Notes under the pieces: model-generated
Told to the model about the DNA's origin: nothing
The model's database searches: none
The model's input: only the letters and a program-made list of their open reading frames with translations
In this document: positions 1 to 5,410 of the stretch, one piece after another
Layout: the number at the start of each line of letters is the position of its first letter
Position numbering within the stretch: the first letter of the stretch is position 1
Program-made: the position numbers and the translations under genes
Assembly (NCBI GenBank): GCA_003157575.1
Contig: PMKA01000496.1
Span: 1 to 5,410 of the forward strand
From: Opitutia bacterium
GTDB lineage: Bacteria; Verrucomicrobiota; Verrucomicrobiia; Opitutales; Opitutaceae
DNA: 5,410 nucleotides
Direction: 5' to 3'

Positions 1-3000
1 TGGAGGGCAGTGACAACACCGTCCGCCAGATGTTGGTCGAGGATTGCGGGTGGAACTGGACCAACAACGCCGCCATCGACACCGTGTCTTGCGTCCGGGC
101 CACGGTCGAGAATTGCACCATTCTCCGGTCGTCCGGCACCGGTCTGACCATGGGCCCCGTCTCGCGGTTTCTGCGCAACCTGGTCGACACGACCTCCATT
201 GAATTCGAGGATAACGGTGACGTCGGGGCCTGGTCCATGGACGGACAGGGCTCGGAGGTCGCCTACAACGAAATCCACGGCAACCACAGCCGCTGGGGCG
301 CCGGCATCTACCTGGATGCGGGTACCAAGAACTTCTATGTGCACGACAACTACGTGCACGATGTGGTGTGGAACGGGATCAACATCACCGGTCCGCTCCG
401 GGTCGAGCACAACACGTTCGTGGCGGTGCAGCACCAGGGGTTGGCGCTGGTTCCCCAGAGCTCGACCGACGGGGTCGACATGTCCGCGGGCGTCGTGGCC
501 CACAACCTGGCGGCGGAGCCGTTCCCGATCGACGTGTCGCTCAACCAGCCTCTGTCGCTGGTTCCTGAAGGCGCAAGTTTCGGCACAAGCACGCCGCTGG
601 CCCAGGGGCCGCGACGCGTGGAAATGCTCTTTTCGCAACTGATCCAGCCGGGCTGGAGCCAGCGGGAGGTCCCCCTCGACCTGTCCGTCGTGAACTCCGT
701 TGTTTTCAACTTCGAATCCCCGGCCACCTCTTACACCTACTCCATCGCGAATCTGCGCCTGCTGCCCGCGGGCCAGACCGGCGACGACGGTGCGGTTCCT
801 GTCGTCGGCGCCACCGGCCAGGCCGGCAGCAGCGGCGGCTCCACCTGCACGTTGTCCACGCCTGCTGACGGGACCTGGAGCGCCACCGGGGCAAACGCTT
901 TCCGCGGTGCCAACAGCATGACCGTTTCGCTGCCGGCCGGGATGACCGACTGGAGAACCTACCGCGGATTTGCATTCGAACTCGGCGGCTCGGCCGCGCG
1001 CGACTACAAATTCCAGGGCTATCAGGACATCGACAACGGGCCCGATGCCGTTTCCGGGCGGGGGGCGACGCTGCCTTCGGACATCGGCGCGCCGGTGGCG
1101 GGCCCCGGCCCGATCGCTCCGCCGACGGTCACGGCCCAGCCGGCGTCCAGCTCCAGCGCGGGCGGAGGAAGTGTCAGCTTCACAGTGGACGCGAGCGGCA
1201 ATCCGGCGCCGACTTATCGATGGCAGCGATTGGCTGCGGGCTCGACGGCCTGGACCGACCTCTCCGAAGGCGGCGGTTACAGCGGCGTGCTGGGCGCAAT
1301 TCTCACGGTCAGCGCGCCGACCGCGGCGATGTCGGGCGACCAGTTCCGTTGCGTGATCACCAGCGCCGTCGGCTCGACCACGAGCAGCGCCGCAGCGCTG
1401 ACGGTCAGCGGCGCCTCTTCCGTTCCGGCGCCGATGCCGATCATCAGCGAGGGCGTTCCCGCCTACTGTTCCGACACCTCGGGCACGGCGACCAATGCCA
1501 ACAGCACGGACTACGATCTCAGCTGGCGGTCGACCGGAACCCCTTCGGTCAGCAATCCGGCGTGGCTTGCCTATGACTTGTCATCGAAGGCTCCAAAGCG
1601 GGTTGTGCTCACATGGTACGACCCGTCGTCCTACGAGTACGACTATGCCTATTACGCAGGGGCCGCCGACTACAATCTGCCCCGCAATCTGCCGCAGGAC
1701 TACACCATCGAGGTCAACGCGACGCCGGGCGGGAGCGTGCCTACCTCCGGATGGGTGACGGTGGTCACCGTGACGGCGAACGTCTACCACTCGCGCTCGG
1801 CCGTGTTCGACATGACGGGCTACAACTGGGTCCGCATCAATTGCACGGCGATCGCCGGCTCCGGTTCAAACGACAACGCCTCGTGCCACATGGACGTGTA
1901 CGACGCCCGAAATGGAACGGAGGACACCTGGCTGTTCCTCGGCGACAGCATCACGGCGGGTGGTATGAACCTGAGCGGGACGGTGTTTGCGCAGACCGTC
2001 AATGCAGGCGACGGCATCCACTATCCCAGCCAGGAGAATGGCGGCATGGCCGGATGGACGACCGGGCTCATGGCAACCTCCCTCAGCCAGTTCCTCGGCG
2101 TATCGCCCGCCCATTACGTGACGCTCAGCCTTGGCACCAACGACATCAACACCTATCCCGGCGCCGCCGCCTCGATTGACAGCGCCTTCAATAACCTGGT
2201 TTCGATGGCCAACGCCGTGATTGCGGCCGGCCGCGTCCCGATCATTCCACACGTGCCGTGGGCAAACACGGCGGCGATCCAGGCCAACGCGCCGCTGCTG
2301 AACGCGAAAATCGACGCCCTGTGCGCGGCCAACCCCGGCATCCTGCTCGGGCCCGATCTTTTCGGCTATTACAACGACAACCGCGACCTCATCAGCTCGG
2401 ATAACCTACATCCGAGCAGCCCGGCCGGCTTCCAGGCGTACCGGTCGTACTGGGCAAAATGGGCGCTCTGGTCAGTCTATGCGCCGGTGGCGGTCACCGA
2501 GCCGGTCTCCCAGACTGTGTCGAGCGGCCAGGATGCGTCCTTCACATTCAGCGTCTCGGGCGAGCCGTCGCCGGCGACGACGACATACCAGTGGTATCTG
2601 AACGGGACGGCGATCCCGTCGGCCAACCAATCCACCCTGGTCATCACCGGAGCGACGCCGGCGGCAGCTGGCTACTATTCTTGCACCGCGATGAATTCGA
2701 CAGGCGTAAAGACCAGTTTCACGGCAACGCTTGTCGTGGAAGGGGGCGCCCAGCCGTCGAACCAGACGGTCGCAATCGGCGGCACGGTCACGTTTGGCGT
2801 CGCCGGCGCCGGAACGCCCGCACCGACCTACCAATGGCAGGTCTCGACTGATGGCGGGAGCACATGGGCCAACCTCGCCGAGACGGCGCCGTACGGTGGA
2901 ACCACGACCGCGACACTGACCCTGACCAACGCAACGACGGCCATGAACGGTTATCAATTCCGCTGCGTGGAGACGTATGCTGGCGGCAGTACGACCACCG

Positions 3001-4403
3001 CGGCGGGAACCCTGGTTGTGGAGACGCCGCTGGCGGTCGCCACCCTCGCCGGGTTGGCCGGGAGCAGCGGCAACAGCGAAGGCGTCGGTTCGGTCGCCCG
3101 ATTTGCGGGTCTGTCTGACGTCGCCGTCGACGCCGCCGGCAACGTCTATGTCGCCGACACCGGCAATCACACGCTTCGGAAGATCACTCCAACCGGAATT
3201 GCGACGACCCTCGCCGGACGGGCCGGAATCAGCGGCAGCAGCGATGGCGCCGGATCCGCCACCTTTAACCACCCCACGGGCGTTGCGGTTGATGCGGGCG
3301 GCAACGTGTATGTGGCCGATACCAACAACAATGAGATCCGGAAGGTGACGGCTGCCGGGGTTGTTTCCACCCTCGCGGGAATGGCCGGTGTCAGCGGCGG
3401 CAGCGACGGCGCCGGATCCACCGCCAGCTTTTTCGGCCCGTCAGGCATCGTCGCAGACCCGACCGGCAATCTTTACGTTGCTGACACCTTGAACCACACC
3501 ATCCGGAAAGTGACGCCAAGCGGTGTTGTCACCACGATCGCAGGCTTGGCGGGGGTCAGCGGCTTTGTCGATGCCACCGGATCGACTGCGCGGTTCCATG
3601 GACCTCAGGGTTTGGCCTTGAGCGCCTCGGGCAGGCTGTTCATCGCCGATACGAACAACAATGCGATTCGCGAGATCGTCACTTCAAACGGCGCCGTTAC
3701 AACCCTGGCGGGGCAGGCGGGAGTTGTTGGAAATGCCGACGGTACGAACAGCCAGGCGCAGTTCTATTTTCCTTCGGGCATTGCGGTTGACTCAAGCGGC
3801 AACCTCTACGTTGCGGACACGGACAATCACTCCCTTCGTGAGATCACACCCTTGGGCGCGGTCAGCACGCTCGCCGGTCTGGCCGGATCAAGCGGCAGCG
3901 CTGACGGAGTGGGCAGCCTGGCGCGCTTCAATTTTCCAACGGGCGTCGCAGTCGATGGCGCCGGCGATGTTTACGTTGCGGATACGAACAACGATACCGT
4001 CCGGGTCGCGTTTGCCGCGGCGGCTCCGGTGATCACGCAGCAGCCGCAAAGCCAGACGGTGACCGCCGGCGGCAACGTCCAATTCTCAGTCGAGGCCACG
4101 GGGGGGCCGGCGGTGACGTATCAATGGAATTTTGGCGGCACGGCAATCAACGGCGCCACGGGCGGCGCTTACACGGTCTCAAATGCCCAATCGGCAAACG
4201 CGGGAGGCTACAGCGTCGTGGTCACAAATCTCGTGGGCAGCACGACGAGCAACACGGCGAACCTGACGGTCAACGTTGCGCCAACCCCCTCGACCGGAGG
4301 AGACAGCGGCGGCGGTGGTGGCGGGGGTGCTCCGAGCGAATGGTTCTGCGGCGCATTGCTCGCGTTAGCCGCCGCACGCGCGTTTCAGCGGCGGAAGGAA
4401 TGA
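1..4403 (+). CDS. Large secreted modular protein: beta-helix, Ig-like, SGNH/GDSL esterase, NHL propeller, C-terminal anchor (5' partial)
   Basis: The frame is open to the window edge (first whole codon at 3), so the true start and any signal peptide lie upstream; ATG at 30 is internal. Numbering from that Met, the visible part has 1457 residues. Domains: about 1-160 Asn/Val-rich right-handed beta-helix repeats (e.g. VEHNTFVAV); 170-350 beta-rich linker, perhaps a binding sandwich; 364-460 Ig-like; 471-630 Tyr-rich beta-sandwich; 631-815 SGNH hydrolase with GDS (Ser640), likely block II Gly675, GTND (Asn704) and DNLHP (Asp791, His794); 818-903 and 904-998 Ig-like; 1001-1329 six NHL repeats; 1333-1417 Ig-like; then a glycine run, APSEWF, a hydrophobic stretch and QRRKE. 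SGNH enzymes commonly remove acyl groups from polysaccharides or lipids, and all catalytic residues are present, so esterase activity is likely; the substrate is unknown. Location is inferred as cell surface or secreted. The beta-helix could be a lyase or hydrolase fold or only a binding module; its first part is missing. Confidence 0.95.
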   Translation, partial: EGSDNTVRQMLVEDCGWNWTNNAAIDTVSCVRATVENCTILRSSGTGLTMGPVSRFLRNLVDTTSIEFEDNGDVGAWSMDGQGSEVAYNEIHGNHSRWGAGIYLDAGTKNFYVHDNYVHDVVWNGINITGPLRVEHNTFVAVQHQGLALVPQSSTDGVDMSAGVVAHNLAAEPFPIDVSLNQPLSLVPEGASFGTSTPLAQGPRRVEMLFSQLIQPGWSQREVPLDLSVVNSVVFNFESPATSYTYSIANLRLLPAGQTGDDGAVPVVGATGQAGSSGGSTCTLSTPADGTWSATGANAFRGANSMTVSLPAGMTDWRTYRGFAFELGGSAARDYKFQGYQDIDNGPDAVSGRGATLPSDIGAPVAGPGPIAPPTVTAQPASSSSAGGGSVSFTVDASGNPAPTYRWQRLAAGSTAWTDLSEGGGYSGVLGAILTVSAPTAAMSGDQFRCVITSAVGSTTSSAAALTVSGASSVPAPMPIISEGVPAYCSDTSGTATNANSTDYDLSWRSTGTPSVSNPAWLAYDLSSKAPKRVVLTWYDPSSYEYDYAYYAGAADYNLPRNLPQDYTIEVNATPGGSVPTSGWVTVVTVTANVYHSRSAVFDMTGYNWVRINCTAIAGSGSNDNASCHMDVYDARNGTEDTWLFLGDSITAGGMNLSGTVFAQTVNAGDGIHYPSQENGGMAGWTTGLMATSLSQFLGVSPAHYVTLSLGTNDINTYPGAAASIDSAFNNLVSMANAVIAAGRVPIIPHVPWANTAAIQANAPLLNAKIDALCAANPGILLGPDLFGYYNDNRDLISSDNLHPSSPAGFQAYRSYWAKWALWSVYAPVAVTEPVSQTVSSGQDASFTFSVSGEPSPATTTYQWYLNGTAIPSANQSTLVITGATPAAAGYYSCTAMNSTGVKTSFTATLVVEGGAQPSNQTVAIGGTVTFGVAGAGTPAPTYQWQVSTDGGSTWANLAETAPYGGTTTATLTLTNATTAMNGYQFRCVETYAGGSTTTAAGTLVVETPLAVATLAGLAGSSGNSEGVGSVARFAGLSDVAVDAAGNVYVADTGNHTLRKITPTGIATTLAGRAGISGSSDGAGSATFNHPTGVAVDAGGNVYVADTNNNEIRKVTAAGVVSTLAGMAGVSGGSDGAGSTASFFGPSGIVADPTGNLYVADTLNHTIRKVTPSGVVTTIAGLAGVSGFVDATGSTARFHGPQGLALSASGRLFIADTNNNAIREIVTSNGAVTTLAGQAGVVGNADGTNSQAQFYFPSGIAVDSSGNLYVADTDNHSLREITPLGAVSTLAGLAGSSGSADGVGSLARFNFPTGVAVDGAGDVYVADTNNDTVRVAFAAAAPVITQQPQSQTVTAGGNVQFSVEATGGPAVTYQWNFGGTAINGATGGAYTVSNAQSANAGGYSVVVTNLVGSTTSNTANLTVNVAPTPSTGGDSGGGGGGGAPSEWFCGALLALAAARAFQRRKE
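3030..4016 (+). repeat. Six in-frame NHL repeats (about 165 bp each) encoding a beta-propeller
   Basis: Six coding units begin at 3030, 3198, 3360, 3525, 3693 and 3858, with lengths of 162-168 bp. Each encodes a pattern close to TLAGxAGxSGxxDGxGS, then a phenylalanine, G(V/I)AVD, GN(L/V)YVADT, NH or NN, and (I/L)R(K/E)(I/V)T. This is the NHL-repeat consensus, and six units make a closed propeller. In other proteins such propellers act as binding platforms; in this protein the ligand is unknown. Unit 4 is the most diverged (LALSASGRLFIADT), and unit 6 ends in DTVRVAFA instead of RKIT, as expected for a closing blade. The DNA units are similar but not identical, so the array is not a recent expansion. 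Confidence 0.9.
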
Positions 4404-4409
4404 CAGGTC

Positions 4410-4432
4410 CACTCGCTCACGCTCGCGGCCAC
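4410..4432 (-). repeat. REP copy 1 (GTGGCCGC variant)
   Basis: Read on the minus strand, this is GTGGCCGCGAGCG followed by TGAGCGAGTG. It differs from the main REP (GTAGCTGCGAGCG...) by GTGGCC in place of GTAGCT. It forms the left arm of the hairpin with the next repeat. An identical copy is at 5352-5374. Confidence 0.85.
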
Positions 4433-4454
4433 TGAATGGAAGTAGCTGCGAGCG
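4420..4454 (+). terminator. Head-to-head REP hairpin after the large gene; possible terminator or mRNA 3' stabiliser
   Basis: Bases 4420-4433 pair with 4441-4454 around the 7-base loop GAATGGA. The 14-position stem has one G-T wobble (4427/4447) and one mismatch (4430/4444). It begins 17 bases after the TGA at 4401-4403. There is no T-run, so it is not a classical intrinsic terminator. Paired REPs (BIMEs) after genes are known in enterobacteria to stabilise 3' ends or assist termination, and that role is inferred here. The copy at 5362-5396 repairs the mismatch, so both sequences preserve the pairing. Confidence 0.5.
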
Positions 4455-4495
4455 GCTCCGGAAATCAAGTAGCTGCGAGCGGCTCCGGAAATCAA
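4442..4495 (+). repeat. Two tandem 27-bp short REP variants
   Basis: Two identical 27-bp units, 4442-4468 and 4469-4495, follow one another without a gap. Each starts with the REP head GTAGCTGCGAGCG and continues GCTCCGGAAATCAA. Compared with the full REP, the 10-base segment TGAGCGAGTG is missing before GCTC. A small hairpin AGCTG-CGAG-CGGCT (one G-T pair) directly follows the 5' GT. A third copy, with GTGG in place of GTAG, is at 5384-5410. Confidence 0.9.
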
Positions 4496-4520
4496 GTAGC
4501 TGCGAGCGTGAGCGAGTGGC
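4496..4520 (+). repeat. Full-length REP copy (25 bp)
   Basis: GTAGCTGCGAGCG then TGAGCGAGTGGC, directly after the two short variants. It is an exact inverted match of 5097-5121. The 5' GTAG agrees with the tetranucleotide known at the foot of REPs recognised by RAYT proteins. The ends AGCTGC and GTGGCT can pair weakly, with two G-T wobbles. Confidence 0.9.
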
Positions 4521-4528
4521 TCAAGCAG

Positions 4529-5197
4529 TCAGGTAGCTGCGAGCGTGAGCGAGCGGCCCTGCCGAGCCACGAGGCGGCTATAGATTCTCCAGAAAAGTTC
4601 CCAGTAACCTGCCGCTCGAACGTCCAGCTCCGGATATCCTGGCACGCAACAGCCGAGATTAGGATATTCGGCAAAAGATCGGACCAACCCCGCCCGAACT
4701 GGATTCTCAAAGATGTACTTCACGGCGTTGGCGAGGGCGTCGTGAGCCCGTTCTTGGTCGTTGAGCACATGATCGTGCGCCTGGCGCTGCCAGACGGCCG
4801 GTGACAGTCCTGGGCCGAGGTGGTTGCGGAGAAATTCGATGGCCGGGAGCTGATTGGAGCCTTCGCAAAATCCGAGCCAGATGAGGTGCATATGGTCTGG
4901 CATCAGTGTGTAGGCAGGGCAGGCAAGCCCGTATCGAACGCATGAGTGCAACAGGCAGAAGCGCCAGGTTTGATGAAACGTTTCAGTCAGCCAGCCGGTC
5001 GCGCGATTTTCGATTGTGAGCGTCCAGTGCACAAAGGCCTGGCCGCGATAGAATTCGGGGGCGAGACGCGGCAGGTGGCCCTTGCGTCTGCTTGGGGCCA
5101 CTCGCTCACGCTCGCAGCTACGTGAATCGAGCGATGCACCGTCTTTGCGGTTGGGAGTGTCAGCGGGTGAACCATTGGGATCGGCGGGCGTGTTCAT
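4529..5197 (-). CDS. REP-associated tyrosine transposase (RAYT, Y1_Tnp/HUH family)
   Basis: The protein has 222 residues if it starts at the ATG at 5197. RAYTs are single-strand DNA nucleases related to IS200/IS605 TnpA that cut and join at REP sequences. Seen here: HWTLTIENRATGWL (57-70), the metal-binding HUH motif in MPDHMHLIW (His102, His104), WQRQAHDHVL (136-145), and catalytic Tyr161 in VKYIFENPVRAGLV. The core (about 37-209) is complete, without frameshift or stop. The start is uncertain. The frame runs open to an ATG at 5338, but 5275-5338 is mostly REP sequence (VAASVSEW). Residues 27-36 (SCERERVAPS) are also REP-derived. No Shine-Dalgarno is visible before 5197; a GTG at 5101, inside the REP, would give 190 residues. 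The last eight residues are REP-encoded. It converges on the large gene, with stops 125 bases apart. No TnpB or second transposition gene is present, as is usual for domesticated RAYTs. Confidence 0.85.
   Translation of the reverse strand: MNTPADPNGSPADTPNRKDGASLDSRSCERERVAPSRRKGHLPRLAPEFYRGQAFVHWTLTIENRATGWLTETFHQTWRFCLLHSCVRYGLACPAYTLMPDHMHLIWLGFCEGSNQLPAIEFLRNHLGPGLSPAVWQRQAHDHVLNDQERAHDALANAVKYIFENPVRAGLVRSFAEYPNLGCCVPGYPELDVRAAGYWELFWRIYSRLVARQGRSLTLAAT
4533..4557 (+). repeat. REP copy overlapping the 3' end of the transposase gene
   Basis: GTAGCTGCGAGCG then TGAGCGAGCGGC; it differs from the main REP by one base near its end (C for T). It lies inside the last codons of the minus-strand transposase frame, where it is translated as the C-terminal RSLTLAAT. 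Confidence 0.88.
5097..5121 (-). repeat. Full-length REP copy inside the transposase reading frame
   Basis: Exact reverse complement of 4496-4520. It lies within the 5' part of the transposase frame and is read as SCERERVA, immediately before the conserved core (RRKGHLPRL). It either supplies a start codon (GTG at 5101) or is an insertion that extended the N-terminus. Confidence 0.9.
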
Positions 5198-5274
5198 GAG
5201 CGACAAGGGTCCAAGTCTGCCTTCCGCAAATGCAAAGAGAAATTCTCCACCGGCTTGTGCCACGGTCTCCCAGC

Positions 5275-5299
5275 ACCACTCGCTCACGCTCGCAGCTAC
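5275..5299 (-). repeat. REP copy upstream of the transposase
   Basis: On the minus strand it begins GTAGCTGCGAGCG and continues TGAGCGAGTGG, with T as the last base instead of C. It has the same orientation as the copies at 5097, 5305 and 5352. Confidence 0.88.
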
Positions 5300-5304
5300 T
5301 CGGA

Positions 5305-5329
5305 GCCACTCGCTCACGCTCGCACCCAC
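5305..5329 (-). repeat. REP copy with altered 5' end
   Basis: On the minus strand it reads GTGGGTGCGAGCG then TGAGCGAGTGGC. The 5' GTAGCT is changed to GTGGGT while the rest is intact. It follows the previous copy after a 5-base spacer. Confidence 0.85.
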
Positions 5330-5334
5330 CCAGA

Positions 5335-5345
5335 CCACTCGCTAC
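5335..5345 (-). repeat. Internally deleted REP remnant
   Basis: The 11 bases CCACTCGCTAC equal the two ends of the REP joined, with the middle lost. It lies between two intact copies in the same orientation. It is short, so chance cannot be fully excluded, but its position in the array favours a remnant. Confidence 0.5.
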
Positions 5346-5350
5346 CCAAA

Positions 5351-5410
5351 CCACTCGCTCACGCTCGCGGCCACTGAATGGAAGTGGCTGCGAGCGGCTC
5401 CGGAAATCAA
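5351..5410. repeat. 60-bp direct repeat, right copy (REP hairpin pair plus short REP)
   Basis: This is the second copy of 4409-4468, with one mismatch, 942 bases away. It contains a minus-oriented REP (5352-5374), the spacer TGAATGGAA, and a short plus-oriented REP (5384-5410) beginning GTGG. The hairpin 5362-5375/5383-5396 has a 14-position stem with no mismatch and one G-T pair. The window ends exactly at the end of the 27-bp unit, so further units may follow. Confidence 0.9.

Larger units (their letters stand above)
4409..4468. repeat. 60-bp direct repeat, left copy
   Basis: This block matches 5351-5410 at 59 of 60 bases; the only difference is A at 4444 against G at 5386. It starts six bases after the stop codon of the large gene and contains one minus-oriented REP, a 7-base spacer and one plus-oriented short REP. 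Identity stops abruptly to the left (T at 4408, A at 5350). On the right the comparison is cut off by the window end, so the repeat may be longer. The two copies bracket the transposase gene. Confidence 0.9.

Noticed and set aside
350..727. Minus-strand open frame of 125 codons
   Set aside because: No domain and no ribosome site, and fully inside the beta-helix coding region.
1613..2179. Plus-strand open frame of 188 codons in another phase
   Set aside because: It overlaps the esterase domain, whose catalytic motifs are all in the main frame; its Arg/His-rich content is typical of a GC-rich shadow frame.
2472..3272. Minus-strand open frame of 266 codons
   Set aside because: It lies opposite the Ig and NHL coding region, is rich in Arg/Gly/Asp without a recognisable domain, and is explained by the high GC and codon pattern of the plus-strand gene.
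4100..4106. Run of seven G as a phase-variation tract
   Set aside because: The run is short, lies in a variable Ig loop (GGP), and the frame continues intact to the C-terminal anchor; nothing suggests switching.
4436..4804. Plus-strand open frame of 122 codons opposite the transposase
   Set aside because: Its first part is translated REP repeats (VAASGSGNQ) and the rest is antisense of the RAYT core, which has clear catalytic motifs.
4529..5197. Complete IS200/IS605 insertion sequence
   Set aside because: The protein has the Y1 fold motifs, but the NPVRAGLV context and flanking REPs point to a RAYT; no TnpB and no defined IS ends are seen.
5198..5338. N-terminal extension of the transposase to the ATG at 5338
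   Set aside because: Much of it is translated REP copies, with no family similarity; not accepted as coding, though not strictly excluded.
4409..5410. CRISPR array
   Set aside because: The repeats occur in both orientations with irregular spacing of 0 to several hundred bases, and there are no uniform spacers or cas genes.

Overview
This GC-rich window holds two convergent genes. The left four fifths (to 4403) is one very large plus-strand coding region, open at its 5' end, for a secreted multimodular protein. The right fifth (4404-5410) is a REP-associated tyrosine transposase (RAYT, Y1/HUH family) gene on the minus strand, embedded in its own short repeats. The organism is not stated. The Ala/Gly/Thr-rich modular exoprotein, its C-terminal Gly-run + APSxWF + hydrophobic segment + basic tail, and the GTAGCTGCGAGCG-type repeats together remind me of Opitutaceae-like Verrucomicrobiota. 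That assignment is from memory of the group and is an inference.

Layout. 1-4403: from N to C, right-handed beta-helix, beta-sandwich linker region, Ig-like domain, a beta-sandwich that may bind carbohydrate, an SGNH/GDSL esterase domain with all block residues visible, two Ig-like domains, six NHL repeats (a complete six-bladed propeller), a fourth Ig-like domain, a glycine run and a C-terminal anchor. The domain set suggests a cell-surface or secreted protein that binds and de-esterifies polysaccharide; no substrate can be read from the sequence. 4404-4557: inverted and direct REP copies, beginning with a head-to-head pair that folds into a strong hairpin just after the stop codon. 4529-5197 (minus): the RAYT gene, with the HUH motif and the catalytic tyrosine in place. 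5097-5410: more REP copies, mostly in the opposite orientation to those on the left, ending in a 60-bp block that repeats 4409-4468 with one mismatch.

The exoprotein and the transposase probably have no functional link; the RAYT/REP unit appears to be a genomic resident sitting downstream of the large gene. The most interesting structure is the RAYT locus: REPs converge on the gene from both sides, REP sequence is read as protein at both ends of the transposase frame, and the whole locus is bracketed by a near-perfect 60-bp direct repeat with a 942-bp period. No tRNA, rRNA, CRISPR array or second transposition gene was seen.
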